Shown: positions 29,316-38,173 of the stretch, piece after piece
Numbering within the stretch: position 1 is the stretch's first letter
How the letters are laid out: each line of letters begins with the position of its first letter
Origin: Halomarinibacterium sp041392125
GTDB taxonomy: Bacteria; Bacteroidota; Bacteroidia; Flavobacteriales; Flavobacteriaceae
Length of the DNA stretch: 64,000 nt
Assembly (NCBI GenBank): GCA_041392125.1
Contig: JAWKMR010000005.1
Coordinates: forward strand, 186,001 to 250,000
Reading direction: 5' to 3'
Translations under genes and position numbers: made by a program
The notes under the pieces: model-generated
Database searches by the model: none
Told to the model about the DNA's origin: nothing
The model's input: only the letters and a program-made list of their open reading frames with translations

Positions 29316-30600
29316 ACAAATCAAAATCGGATGCATCAGTTATGGTCACTTTAAAAAATTCTCCAGTTCTTAAATACCCCTCTTCGGCATTGATTAGTAC
29401 CTCGTTATCCACATCGGGACTATCAAATTCGGTTCTTCCTACATAATACCCCCCTTCTTTTCTATCGATAAGCACTCTAAATTCTTTACCTATTTTTTCT
29501 TGGTTAAGCTCCCAGGAGATTTGAGATTGAATCTCCATAATTTCATTGGCTCGTTGCATTTTTACTTCCTCAAGAACATCGTCCTCGAGGTTAAAGGCGT
29601 GCGTATTTTCTTCGTGGGAATAGGTAAAACAACCTAAACGCTCGAAACGCATAGCTTGCACCCATTGTTTTAAGGTTTGGAAATCTTCTTCGGTTTCTCC
29701 CGGATATCCCACAATTAATGTGGTACGAATCGCCATTCCGGGAACTGCTTCCCGAAAATCCTTCAGCAATTGTGTTGTTTTTTCCTTAGTAGTTCCACGA
29801 CGCATGGATTTTAAAATAGAATCTGAAATATGCTGCAACGGAATATCGATATACTTACAAATTTTAGGCTCGGCACGCATGACATCAAGAACTTCCATAG
29901 GAAATCCAGTTGGAAAGGCATAATGTAAACGAATCCATTCTATACCTTCTACTTTTACCAACTCCTTTAAAAGCTTGGCAAGTTCCCTTTTTTTGTAGAG
30001 ATCGAGGCCATAATAGGTTAAGTCCTGAGCGATAAGAATTAACTCTTTTACACCGTTGGCGGCTAGCTTTTCTGCTTCAATTACTAACTCTTCAATAGGT
30101 GTACTTCGATGTTTGCCACGCATAATAGGAATGGCGCAAAACGAACACGGACGGTCACAACCTTCGGCAATCTTTAAATAGGCGTAATTTTTAGGGGTCG
30201 TGATGAGCCGCTCGCCGATGAGTTCATGTTTGTAATCGGCTCCAAGAACTTTCAGTAATCCAGGCAATTCAGTAGTACCAAAATACGCGTCTACATTTGG
30301 GATTTCCTTTTGCAAATCGGGTTTATACCTCTCAGAAAGACAACCTGTTACAAATACCTTATCCACCAAGCCCTCTTCTTTTTTCTGAACAAACTCTAAA
30401 ATGGTATTTACACTTTCCTCTTTTGCATTAGCAATAAAGCCGCAGGTATTAATCACCACAATATTGCCTTCTTCTTCGTGAACTACTTCTTTATTATTGG
30501 CACGCAATTGCCCCATGAGTACCTCGCTATCGTACACATTTTTGGAACAACCCAAGGTAACAACATTTATTTTGTTTTTCTTTAAACTCTTAGTCCGCAT
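29296..30600 (-). CDS. rimO: Ribosomal protein S12 methylthiotransferase RimO
   Basis: A radical-SAM enzyme that methylthiolates the conserved Asp of ribosomal protein S12. At 434 residues it has an N-terminal UPF0004 domain (VVTLGCSKNVYDSE, VVINTCGFI, VFVTGCLSERY; three Cys for the auxiliary cluster). The radical-SAM motif CDRPCSFC follows, with the RimO-specific IPIMRGKHRS next to it, and then a C-terminal TRAM domain. The ATG at 30600 gives the usual N-terminus; the ATG 24 bases upstream is less likely. Confidence 0.96.
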   Translation of the reverse strand: MRTKSLKKNKINVVTLGCSKNVYDSEVLMGQLRANNKEVVHEEEGNIVVINTCGFIANAKEESVNTILEFVQKKEEGLVDKVFVTGCLSERYKPDLQKEIPNVDAYFGTTELPGLLKVLGADYKHELIGERLITTPKNYAYLKIAEGCDRPCSFCAIPIMRGKHRSTPIEELVIEAEKLAANGVKELILIAQDLTYYGLDLYKKRELAKLLKELVKVEGIEWIRLHYAFPTGFPMEVLDVMRAEPKICKYIDIPLQHISDSILKSMRRGTTKEKTTQLLKDFREAVPGMAIRTTLIVGYPGETEEDFQTLKQWVQAMRFERLGCFTYSHEENTHAFNLEDDVLEEVKMQRANEIMEIQSQISWELNQEKIGKEFRVLIDRKEGGYYVGRTEFDSPDVDNEVLINAEEGYLRTGEFFKVTITDASDFDLYGEVVA

Positions 30601-30649
30601 GGGATGGATTGATTTGAAGCACAAAGATACTTCAATCTATTGAAAAGGG

Positions 30650-31237
30650 CTATGAAGTTTTATAATAGAGTTCCAAAATGGAAGCTAATGGTTTTTTACC
30701 TGAAAGTACTTCATCAATTTGCTTTTGAACTTTTTTGGAAAGTAATGGTGCCAAAGGTTGCCCTACTTTTGGAATTTTTGGAAAGTTTTCGGCTAATTTT
30801 TTATCCCACACCGGGTAGTAATTAACTAAGTCGTCCGGATAGACCATTTTACGCTTGGTGCCTTCATTGGCTGCTTTAAAAGGGGTGGAGATATTCAAAT
30901 AACCGTAATCATCGGTTAATTGTTCCCCGGGGTGTATATCTCTTATTGCAATTTCAAAATCGTAGGCGGTGGAAAGGCAATTCGATTTAAAACTATGATT
31001 TACAAAACGTCCGTGATCCCAGCAAAGGACTAAGTTACCATTGTTATTTCGGAAACTGTAAGTTTCCAAAATATCTTTGTACAACTCGTTCATTTTTTGA
31101 AATTGCTTCGGGGTAAAAGTCCTATCTAGTTTGTCTAAAACCCAGGTAATGGTTCCAGCAGGAATAAATTGAGTGGCGACGACACCGTGCCCAACCTCAT
31201 CGTTGATAAAACTCAACTCGGTATGTGGGTGAATCAT
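30650..31237 (-). CDS. SET-domain protein (lysine methyltransferase-like)
   Basis: A 195-residue SET-domain protein. Visible motifs are the N-terminal GHGVVATQFIPAGTITW, the core FVNHSFKSNC (residues 79-87, with the Asn-His pair that contacts SAM and forms the pseudoknot) and GEQLTDDYGY near 110-120 with the catalytic-region Tyr. The post-SET Cys cluster is not obvious. Bacterial SET proteins methylate lysines on proteins; the target here is unknown. It sits 49 bases upstream of rimO and on the same strand. Confidence 0.85.
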   Translation of the reverse strand: MIHPHTELSFINDEVGHGVVATQFIPAGTITWVLDKLDRTFTPKQFQKMNELYKDILETYSFRNNNGNLVLCWDHGRFVNHSFKSNCLSTAYDFEIAIRDIHPGEQLTDDYGYLNISTPFKAANEGTKRKMVYPDDLVNYYPVWDKKLAENFPKIPKVGQPLAPLLSKKVQKQIDEVLSGKKPLASILELYYKTS

Positions 31238-31320
31238 AAATTATGATAAAGAAATTTGATAGCGAATGTAATTAAAAAACAGTTTCGTAAATCAACTCCC
31301 AATAAAATAATTTAGCAGGT

Positions 31321-32274
31321 TTATTTAAAAAAAGAATCTACAAACTCAAACTTATGAAATACTTGAAGGTCTTCCATACCTTCCCCAACTCCTATATATT
31401 TCACAGGGATTTGAAACTGATCACTAATACCAATCACTACACCCCCTTTGGCAGTACCGTCCAGTTTGGTAACGGCAAGTGAGCTAACTTCGGTAGCTGC
31501 GGTAAATTGTTTTGCCTGCTCAAAAGCATTTTGCCCGGTAGAACCATCCAGCACTAATAAAACTTCGTGAGGCGCATCTTTCACTACTTTTTGCATGACT
31601 CGTTTTACTTTGGTTAACTCGTTCATGAGGTTTACCTTGTTGTGCAAACGCCCTGCGGTGTCTATAATTACTACATCTGCATTTTGGTTCACAGCACTTT
31701 GAAGCGTATCGAAAGCGACACTAGCAGGATCACTTCCCATATTTTGTTTTACAATGGGAACACCGGTTCGGTCTGCCCAAATTTGTAATTGATCAATTGC
31801 AGCGGCACGAAAGGTATCTGCTGCACCTAAAACCACTTTATTCCCTGCTTTTTTAAACTGATAAGCCAACTTTCCAATGGTGGTTGTTTTGCCTACCCCA
31901 TTAACACCTACCACCATGATTACGTAAGGTTTTTCTCCTTCGGGAATATCAAAATCGGTGGCATCTCCAGTATTTGTTTCACTTAATAATCCTGCTATTT
32001 CTTCTCGAAGGATTTTATTGAGCTCATCGGTACCCAGATATTTATCTTTTGCCACGCGGGCTTCAATACGCTCTATAATTTTTAGCGTAGTATTTACTCC
32101 AACATCACTGGAAACCAGCACCTCTTCCAAATTGTCGAGAACATCATCATCTACTTTGCTTTTTCCGGCAACAGCCTTAGAAAGCTTATCGAGAAAGGAA
32201 TTTTTGGACTTTTCCAGCCCTTTATCAAGGGTTTCCTTTTTCTCTTTTGAAAATATTTTTTTGAAAAAACTCAT
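31321..32274 (-). CDS. ftsY: Signal recognition particle receptor FtsY
   Basis: FtsY is the SRP receptor GTPase that docks ribosome-SRP complexes at the membrane. At 317 residues it is the short form: a small basic/acidic N-terminus in place of a long A domain, then the N domain and G domain. Motifs are GVNGVGKTTTIGKLA (G1), DTFRAAAIDQL (G2), DTAGRLHNK (G3), TKLDGTAKGG (G4) and GVGEGMEDLQ (G5). It lies downstream of the rpmB-rpmG-DUF4295 genes, separated by a terminator, so it may have its own promoter. Confidence 0.97.
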   Translation of the reverse strand: MSFFKKIFSKEKKETLDKGLEKSKNSFLDKLSKAVAGKSKVDDDVLDNLEEVLVSSDVGVNTTLKIIERIEARVAKDKYLGTDELNKILREEIAGLLSETNTGDATDFDIPEGEKPYVIMVVGVNGVGKTTTIGKLAYQFKKAGNKVVLGAADTFRAAAIDQLQIWADRTGVPIVKQNMGSDPASVAFDTLQSAVNQNADVVIIDTAGRLHNKVNLMNELTKVKRVMQKVVKDAPHEVLLVLDGSTGQNAFEQAKQFTAATEVSSLAVTKLDGTAKGGVVIGISDQFQIPVKYIGVGEGMEDLQVFHKFEFVDSFFK

Positions 32275-32322
32275 TCTTTGGTCGTAGGAATTTAGTGGCT
32301 ATTTGAATTTAGTAAAAATACA

Positions 32323-32351
32323 AAAAGCCACCTTTGTGTAAAAGTGGCTTT
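32323..32351 (-). terminator. Intrinsic terminator after DUF4295 gene
   Basis: AAAGCCAC and GTGGCTTT form an 8-9 bp stem. On the minus strand it is followed by a T-rich run, 21 bases after the DUF4295 stop. It separates the ribosomal-protein transcript from ftsY. Confidence 0.75.
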
Positions 32352-32371
32352 GATGTATATATTAAAACTGA

Positions 32372-32524
32372 TTATTTTTTGTTTAACCAGTCGCTAACTT
32401 CTTCAGGTGCCATAATGGCTTCTACAAATGTATAAGCCCCAGTCTTAGGCGACTTTACCATTTTAATGGCCTTGGTTAAACGCTTAGATCCTGTTTGTAA
32501 CGATGCTACTGCTTTCTTTGCCAT
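32372..32524 (-). CDS. DUF4295 family small basic protein
   Basis: A 50-residue protein starting MAKKAVASLQTGSKRLTKAI and ending VSDWLNKK. This size, composition and position directly after rpmG are the hallmark of the DUF4295 family found throughout Bacteroidota. It is probably ribosome-associated, given its basic N-terminus and invariant linkage to L28 and L33; that role is inferred. Its ATG lies 8 bases after the rpmG stop. Confidence 0.9.
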   Translation of the reverse strand: MAKKAVASLQTGSKRLTKAIKMVKSPKTGAYTFVEAIMAPEEVSDWLNKK

Positions 32525-32532
32525 GACTAATA

Positions 32533-32715
32533 CTATTTAATTTCTTTATGAACGGTCATTCTCTTTAAGATTGGGTTGAATTTCTTCAACTCCATTCTAT
32601 CGGGAGTATTTTTTTTATTTTTAGTAGTGATGTAACGGGAAGTCCCTGGCATACCACTTTCTTTATGCTCGGTGCACTCTAAGATTACCTGAACTCTGTT
32701 TCCTTTTTTAGCCAT
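32533..32715 (-). CDS. rpmG: 50S ribosomal protein L33
   Basis: A 60-residue protein with the L33 core: RVQVILECTEHKES, GTSRYITTKNKKNTPDRMEL and KFNPILKRMTVHKE. Only one Cys remains (ECTEH), so this is the zinc-free type of L33. It is the middle gene of rpmB-rpmG-DUF4295, 27 bases after rpmB. Confidence 0.97.
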   Translation of the reverse strand: MAKKGNRVQVILECTEHKESGMPGTSRYITTKNKKNTPDRMELKKFNPILKRMTVHKEIK

Positions 32716-32742
32716 GATAAATTAGACTTTACAGTGATGCAA

Positions 32743-32982
32743 TTATTGGTTTAAAAAGCCGTTAGCACGAGCTTCTTTAATAACTGCAGAAATTCCTTTT
32801 TTGTTAATATTCTTTATTGCTGAAGTAGAAACACGAAGTGTAATCCACTTATCTTCTTCAGGAATGTAAAAGCGTTTCTTAACTAAATTAATGTTAAACT
32901 TACGCTTAGTTTTGTTCATTGCATGGGAAACATTGTTTCCAACCATTGCCTTTTTTCCAGTTAACTCACAAACTCTTGACAT
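32743..32982 (-). CDS. rpmB: 50S ribosomal protein L28
   Basis: A 79-residue protein with the L28 pattern: VCELTGKKAMVGNNVSHAMN, KTKRKFNINL and WITLRVSTSAIKNINKKG. It starts the three-gene ribosomal unit and has a full Bacteroidota promoter 35 bases upstream. Confidence 0.97.
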   Translation of the reverse strand: MSRVCELTGKKAMVGNNVSHAMNKTKRKFNINLVKKRFYIPEEDKWITLRVSTSAIKNINKKGISAVIKEARANGFLNQ

Positions 32983-33016
32983 AACCTAATTTTTGATAGA
33001 TATTTTAAACAGGGTG

Positions 33017-33046
33017 CAAATTTAAGAAATAAATTGGGTTGCGCAA
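33017..33046 (-). promoter_or_regulatory. Promoter of rpmB-rpmG-DUF4295
   Basis: The minus strand reads TTG (33044-33046), 19 bases, then TAAATTTG (33017-33024). Both elements and the spacing match the Bacteroidota sigma-ABfr consensus. Transcription should begin near 33010, leaving a leader of about 28 bases. Confidence 0.75.
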
Positions 33047-33059
33047 CACAAATTATCAT

Positions 33060-34307
33060 CTAATTTTTTGAAATTTCTTTCAGCAGCATTTCCAAGGCTT
33101 TATTGACCGATTTCCCAATAACCCGTTCGCGCACTTTCCCAAAAAGAAATTTTTCTGAAATAACTCCATTAGGACCTGCAATAGCAATACAAACGGTACC
33201 TACTTCATCGTTGCCATCACCTTTTGTGGGACCGGCAATTCCGGTAGTAGCAATCGCATAATCACTCTTAAAAAGTGTATTTGCCCGAAGTGCCATAGCC
33301 TCTACTACAGGGATGCTAACCACATTATGTTTTTGGATAAGGGTAGCATCTACACCCAAAATGGTTGTTTTCAATTCGGTAGCGTACGGGATAATTCCGC
33401 CGCGATAAAAGGAGGAAACACCGGCGTGTTTTGTAATTTCTTCAGCAATGGCACCTCCTGTACAACTTTCTGCCAGACTAAGTGTACAGCCTTTTTGAAT
33501 TAAAATACCTCCTATGGTGTCAATCACTGAAGTTTCTTCTTCAAACCCAATAGCAATATCTTTTAACTGCAACCGAAGTTCTTCCATATAGCTATCCACT
33601 TCATTTTTCAAAAGTACTTCATCGATATTTTTTGAAGACAATCGCAATCGAACCCGCCCCAAAGAAGGTAAATAGGCAAGCTTAATATGCTTCGGTAGAT
33701 TATCTTCCCAAGTTACAATTCGTTCCGCAATGGAACTCTCTCCCAAGCCATAGGTGAGTAAGGTTTTATGGTAGATGAAGGGTCTTTTGAAATAATTGAT
33801 GACCTTTGGGAGTACTTTTCCGGTAAGCAAATGCTTCATTTCATAAGGAACGCCGGGCATAGAAACAAACACCACTCCATTCCTTTCCATCCACATCCCC
33901 GGTGCGGTACCATGGTCGTTTAATAAAACAGTTGCCTTTGAAGGAACCAAGGCTTGCGCCAAATTCATTGGTGTTGGAATCTTCTGAAAATATTTTTCAA
34001 ATAAATGCTCTATGGTCTTTTTGGTAGCAGGGTCTTCCACAAGAGTATCTTCAAAAAATTCGCAAAAACATTGCTTGGTAATATCGTCTTTGGTAGGCCC
34101 TAATCCTCCTGTAACAAGAACTAAATTAACTCTTTGAGAGGCTTCTTTAAAGGCTGTTAAGATATGCTCCCTATCGTCTTGGATAGAGGTAATTTGATAT
34201 ACTTGAACACCTATTTTATTTAACTGCTGACTTATAAAAGCCGAATTAGTATCTACAATTTGGCCAATGAGAATTTCATCACCAATAGTAATAATTTCGG
34301 CAAGCAT
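33060..34307 (-). CDS. cinA: CinA family protein (nicotinamide-nucleotide amidase / MoaB-like domain)
   Basis: A 415-residue two-domain protein. The N-terminal MoaB/COG1058 domain starts ITIGDEILIGQIVDTNSAFI, with the GGLGPTKDDIT loop near 67-77 and FVSMPGVPYEM near 130-140. The C-terminal CinA deamidase domain (~255-410) has LAESCTGGAIAEEIT with the catalytic Ser, and ATTGIAGPTKGDG. Members recycle NMN by deamidation and hydrolyse ADP-ribose. It starts immediately after the stop of the Hpt gene and is last in the operon with the exonuclease, FAH and Hpt genes. Confidence 0.95.
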   Translation of the reverse strand: MLAEIITIGDEILIGQIVDTNSAFISQQLNKIGVQVYQITSIQDDREHILTAFKEASQRVNLVLVTGGLGPTKDDITKQCFCEFFEDTLVEDPATKKTIEHLFEKYFQKIPTPMNLAQALVPSKATVLLNDHGTAPGMWMERNGVVFVSMPGVPYEMKHLLTGKVLPKVINYFKRPFIYHKTLLTYGLGESSIAERIVTWEDNLPKHIKLAYLPSLGRVRLRLSSKNIDEVLLKNEVDSYMEELRLQLKDIAIGFEEETSVIDTIGGILIQKGCTLSLAESCTGGAIAEEITKHAGVSSFYRGGIIPYATELKTTILGVDATLIQKHNVVSIPVVEAMALRANTLFKSDYAIATTGIAGPTKGDGNDEVGTVCIAIAGPNGVISEKFLFGKVRERVIGKSVNKALEMLLKEISKN

Positions 34308-34649
34308 TTAGAGATTAAAATCGTTTTTAAGTTGTTCAAAAACTTTGTGAAGGGTATTATTTACGTTATCTACCATATCTTGAATGGAATTCTTGTTTTT
34401 TGAAGAACGTGTCCAGGCTTCAATAGTGGTAATGTCTTTCAGAAGATCAATACCAAACATTTCAATATTCGGTTTCATTTTATGGGCAAATTGATAGGCC
34501 AACTCTCTGTTATCATTTTCCACAGCATTGACGAGTGCATCCAAATCGGGCGGAATTTCTTTTAAAAAAGTTTCGGCTACTACTGCCATGAAATCGGTAT
34601 CGTCACCGGCAATTTCCTTTAAGCTATCGATGGAATATAACTTGCTCAT
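34308..34649 (-). CDS. Histidine phosphotransfer (Hpt) domain protein
   Basis: A 113-residue all-helical Hpt protein. The phosphoacceptor is His56 in AYQFAHKMKPN, with the conserved Lys two residues later. It should shuttle phosphate between a hybrid histidine kinase and a response regulator; neither partner is encoded in the window. It has no spacer before cinA and 3 bases after the FAH-family gene, so it is expressed with metabolic genes and not with a kinase. Confidence 0.88.
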   Translation of the reverse strand: MSKLYSIDSLKEIAGDDTDFMAVVAETFLKEIPPDLDALVNAVENDNRELAYQFAHKMKPNIEMFGIDLLKDITTIEAWTRSSKNKNSIQDMVDNVNNTLHKVFEQLKNDFNL

Positions 34650-34652
34650 ATG

Positions 34653-35264
34653 TTATTTTACTTTAATTGAAAACATTTCTTGGTTTTCTATACATCCTTT
34701 TAATACATCGCTGGGGCTTACTTTGCCCACTCCGGCAGGTGTACCCGTAAAGATAATATCTCCAATCTTTAATGTAAAATATTTTGAAATATATTCGATT
34801 AAATCATCTATTTTCCACAACATAAAGGAGGTATTTCCTTTTTGAACTACTTCGCCGTTTTTTTCGAGGGTAAAAGTAATATCATTCAAATTCTTAAACG
34901 TATCTTTTTGTAAAAAATTACCTACAACAGCGGCACCGTCAAAAGCCTTTGCTTTTTCCCAAGGCAATCCTTTCTCCTTCAATTGGTTTTGAAGATCACG
35001 AGCCGTAAAATCTATTCCTAAACCTATTTCGTCGTAGTATTTGTGTGCAAACTTTTTATCAATATACTTCCCTATTTTGTTGATTTTTACCAAAACCTCT
35101 ACTTCGTAATGAATGTCTTGGGAAAATTCGGGGATAATAAAAGGGTTATTTTTTAATAATACTGAAGAGTCCGGCTTAATAAAAACCACGGGCTCTGTAG
35201 GTCGTTCATTTTTTAACTCGGCTATGTGGTCTGTGTAGTTTCTTCCTATGCAAATAATTTTCAT
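34653..35264 (-). CDS. Fumarylacetoacetate hydrolase family protein
   Basis: A 203-residue FAH-fold enzyme. Motifs are IGRNYTDHIAEL at the N-terminus, PVVFIKPDSS, the metal-binding Glu pair in DIHYEVEVLVKI near 49-60, GIDFTARDLQ, KAFDGAAVVG and GDIIFTGTPAGVG. Single-domain members are oxaloacetate tautomerases or decarboxylases and acylpyruvate hydrolases; the exact substrate is open. It lies between the exonuclease gene (12-base gap) and the Hpt gene (3-base gap). Confidence 0.93.
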   Translation of the reverse strand: MKIICIGRNYTDHIAELKNERPTEPVVFIKPDSSVLLKNNPFIIPEFSQDIHYEVEVLVKINKIGKYIDKKFAHKYYDEIGLGIDFTARDLQNQLKEKGLPWEKAKAFDGAAVVGNFLQKDTFKNLNDITFTLEKNGEVVQKGNTSFMLWKIDDLIEYISKYFTLKIGDIIFTGTPAGVGKVSPSDVLKGCIENQEMFSIKVK

Positions 35265-35276
35265 ATGAATTGAATA

Positions 35277-36050
35277 TTATAATTTGGTATTCAATTTTCG
35301 AAGTTTTACACGCGTAAGTACCTTTTTGGTGTACAAAGGAAAATCGGCATTCAGCAACCAGCCAAAATAGCCAGGCTCTTTTTCTAAAACCTCTTCTACC
35401 AATACGCCTTTGTGTTTTCCGAAATTAAACACTTCAGCACCGTCTTTATTATACCCAATAAACCCGGCAAAATCGGCAAATTCACGGTGAGCACTAAAGT
35501 CGGCTAAAAAATTGATGTCATTTTCCAATGTATCGTAAAGGGCAATTTGCGCTTTTAACACTTCGTAGGTGGCCATGGTATCGGCTTCGGCACTATGGGC
35601 ATTTTCCAGCGTTTTATTACAATAAAATTTATAGGCAGCTTCCAATGTGCGTTTTTCCATTTTATGAAAAATAGTTTGCACATCTACCGATAGGGCTTTT
35701 TTCATATCGAAATCAATATCGGCCCGAAGCATTTCTTCAGCTAGCAAAGGAATGTCAAACCGATTACTGTTAAAGCCTCCCAAATCACTGTCTTTAATCA
35801 GTTGAAATACTTTAGGAGCCAATTCCTTAAAAGTAGGTTCATTGGCTACCATATCGTTTGTAATACCATGTACATCACTGGCTTGTTTGGGAATGGGCAT
35901 TTCAGGATTGACGCGCCAGGTATGACTTTCTTTATTGCTGTTGGGGAAGACTTTCAGGATAGAAATTTCTACAATACGGTCTGTGGCAACGTTTATTCCG
36001 GTAGTTTCTAGGTCAAAAAAGCAAATTGGTTTGTTTAGGTGTAATTCCAT
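35277..36050 (-). CDS. DEDDh 3'-5' exonuclease (DnaQ-like)
   Basis: A 257-residue exonuclease. Motif Exo I is CFFDLETTGINVATDRIVE (Asp and Glu metal ligands, 11-29). Exo II is GFNSNRFDIPLL. Exo III is HSAEADTMATYEVL with the His and Asp of the DEDDh class. A ~70-residue C-terminal extension follows (FNFGKHKGVLVEEVLEKEPG, FGWLLNADFP), seen in Bacteroidota exonucleases of the epsilon type. It could proofread or act in DNA repair. It is first in the four-gene cinA operon. A minus-strand TATTTTTG box (36067-36074) is a candidate -7 element. Confidence 0.92.
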   Translation of the reverse strand: MELHLNKPICFFDLETTGINVATDRIVEISILKVFPNSNKESHTWRVNPEMPIPKQASDVHGITNDMVANEPTFKELAPKVFQLIKDSDLGGFNSNRFDIPLLAEEMLRADIDFDMKKALSVDVQTIFHKMEKRTLEAAYKFYCNKTLENAHSAEADTMATYEVLKAQIALYDTLENDINFLADFSAHREFADFAGFIGYNKDGAEVFNFGKHKGVLVEEVLEKEPGYFGWLLNADFPLYTKKVLTRVKLRKLNTKL

Positions 36051-36098
36051 GGTATCATTTGTGATACAAAAATAGGAATACTATCTTCGTAAACTGTT

Positions 36099-36716
36099 AT
36101 GAAACATAAAGTAATTATCCTCATTTTATTGTTTACAACTACGTTTTCTTTGGCTCAAAAGGAAAAAATAATTGTCACCGAAAAAAAACAAGGGAAGCGC
36201 ATTACCTTATTTGCTGAAAACACTACCAAAGATACTTTGAATGTATTTATTATGCTTACAGCGCAAGGGTATCGCAGAAGTGCAGACCGCCCTGTGGTAA
36301 TGAACATACCACCAAAAAAAAAGGTAAATGTCATGACATTAATTGAAATGGACGACCAAGAGTCCAGCTATACCTACAATGTCATCGTTAATGAAAAACA
36401 GAAAAACGCTATTGCCATAGACCCTGTTAAAGAGGTGGCAGATATTGAAACAATATTAAAAGGAAAACTGGTAATATTCTCTAAAACCGATTGCCCTAAG
36501 TGCGAAACACTTTCTGCGTTTTTATACAAAGAGCAATTAAATCACCGTGTCTTTAATATTGACGAAGACCCTAAACTGTACCGGCAGTTTATGAATTTTA
36601 TTGACAAAGAATTACAGGAAACCACCAAAATACGTTTCCCAATAATTTGGAATAAAACCTATACTATTTTTGGGTTTGATAATTTGGAGCAGGTAGTAAC
36701 TGAAATTTCAAAATAA
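36099..36716 (+). CDS. Exported protein with glutaredoxin-like domain
   Basis: A 205-residue protein with signal peptide MKHKVIILILLFTTTFSLAQ. Residues 21-115 form an unrecognised beta domain. The C-terminal ~85 residues look like a glutaredoxin/thioredoxin fold (KLVIFSKTDCPKCETLSAFL) with the redox pair Cys132-Pro-Lys-Cys135, and the following NIDEDPKLYRQF helix typical of glutaredoxins. It is probably a periplasmic thiol-disulphide oxidoreductase. It is divergent from the exonuclease gene and convergent with the E2 gene. Confidence 0.8.
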   Translation: MKHKVIILILLFTTTFSLAQKEKIIVTEKKQGKRITLFAENTTKDTLNVFIMLTAQGYRRSADRPVVMNIPPKKKVNVMTLIEMDDQESSYTYNVIVNEKQKNAIAIDPVKEVADIETILKGKLVIFSKTDCPKCETLSAFLYKEQLNHRVFNIDEDPKLYRQFMNFIDKELQETTKIRFPIIWNKTYTIFGFDNLEQVVTEISK

Positions 36717-36725
36717 ATTAATTTT

Positions 36726-38054
36726 TTAAAACTCCCGTTTCATATCCCACGCTTCCAGATAGTCTGCCACGCGTTTTACAAACTGACCGCCCAGTGCCCC
36801 GTTTACTACGCGATGGTCATAGCTATGGGAAAGGAACATTTTGTAACGGATGCCTATAAAGTCACCTTCCGGAGTTTCAATTACGGCAGGAACTTTACGA
36901 ATAGCGCCTAAGGCTAAAATTCCTACTTGGGGTTGGTTTATAATTGGAGTTCCCATAATGCTTCCGAAGGTTCCTACATTGGTTACGGTATAAGTACCTC
37001 CCTGGATTTCATCGGGTTTTAACTGATTGTTTCGGGCACGCTCAGCTAGGTCGTTTACCGCTTTGCTCATCCCTACTAGATTAAGTTGGTCTGCCTTTTT
37101 AATGACAGGAACAATCAAGTTACCGTCCGGTAAAGCAGCTGCCATTCCCAGATTGATGTCTTTGCGTTTTATAATGCGATCTCCATCTACCGAAATATTC
37201 ATCATAGGGAAATCCTTCAAAGCTTTTGCCACGGCTTCCATAAAGATGGGTGTAAAGGTTAGTTTTTCGCCTTCACGCTTTTCGAAAGCTGTTTTCACTT
37301 TATTACGCCAGTTCCAAATTTTGGTGACATCGCACTCTACAAAACTTTGCACATGTGCCGAAGTGGAAACGCTTTCCACCATATGGTGCGCAATGAGTTT
37401 GCCCATACGGGTCATTTCGATGATTTCGTCGCCACCATTAACCGAAACCGGAGTTTTTGGTTTAGGCTGTGTGTTTTCTACCTTGGCAATTGGTGACTCA
37501 ACTGTATTCGAGCTTGTAGTTACTGCGGAAGTGACAGACTGTTTCTCTCTATTTTCAAGGTAAGTCAACATATCATTTTTGGTCACACGACCATCTTTTC
37601 CGGTACCTTTAATAGCATCGAGTTCTGTTTGCGAAATCCCTTCTGCAGAAGCCATGTTTTTAACTAAAGGTGAGTAAAAACGGTCTCCTGTGCTTTCTAC
37701 AGCAACAGGAGCTATGGCTTCTTTGGCTTTCACTACCGTTTCTTCTACTTTCGTTACCATTTCGGGAGTAGCTTCTACTGCTTTTTCAGCTTTAGGTTGT
37801 GGTGTTTCGCCCCCACCAGTTTCAATAATAGCAATGGTTTGGCCAACTTGTACTACATCGTCCACATTAAAAAGCTGTTCCACCAAAACGCCTTCTACCT
37901 CACTGGGCACTTCACTGTCTACCTTATCGGTAGCAATTTCCAGTACCGCTTCATCCATTTCAATGGTGTCGCCAACGTTTTTAAGCCAATTGGTAACGGT
38001 TGCTTCTGCAACGCTTTCTCCCATTTTAGGTAATTTCAGTTCAAATCTTGCCAT
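36726..38054 (-). CDS. Dihydrolipoamide acyltransferase, E2 of a 2-oxoacid dehydrogenase complex
   Basis: A 442-residue E2 subunit. It has one lipoyl domain with the modified Lys in EIATDKVDSEV near residue 44, an Ala/Pro/Val-rich linker, a peripheral-subunit-binding domain (YSPLVKNMASAEGI, GTGKDGRVTKNDML; ~127-167), and the catalytic trimer domain from ~215. The active-site motif is HSYDHRVVNGALGG; the usual HRxxDG Asp is Asn here. Length and single lipoyl domain suit a branched-chain or general 2-oxoacid dehydrogenase. E1 and E3 are not adjacent. A TAATTTTG box upstream (38089-38096) is a likely -7 element. Confidence 0.93.
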   Translation of the reverse strand: MARFELKLPKMGESVAEATVTNWLKNVGDTIEMDEAVLEIATDKVDSEVPSEVEGVLVEQLFNVDDVVQVGQTIAIIETGGGETPQPKAEKAVEATPEMVTKVEETVVKAKEAIAPVAVESTGDRFYSPLVKNMASAEGISQTELDAIKGTGKDGRVTKNDMLTYLENREKQSVTSAVTTSSNTVESPIAKVENTQPKPKTPVSVNGGDEIIEMTRMGKLIAHHMVESVSTSAHVQSFVECDVTKIWNWRNKVKTAFEKREGEKLTFTPIFMEAVAKALKDFPMMNISVDGDRIIKRKDINLGMAAALPDGNLIVPVIKKADQLNLVGMSKAVNDLAERARNNQLKPDEIQGGTYTVTNVGTFGSIMGTPIINQPQVGILALGAIRKVPAVIETPEGDFIGIRYKMFLSHSYDHRVVNGALGGQFVKRVADYLEAWDMKREF

Positions 38055-38173
38055 AATTTTTTAATACTCTCTTTAGTAAAAGACGTTGCAAAATTAATTA
38101 AAATTGACTGTTTTTGTTTTAAATTTTTTAAAAGCTTTTCCTAAAAAACGTAAAATCGTTATTGAATTTGCAA

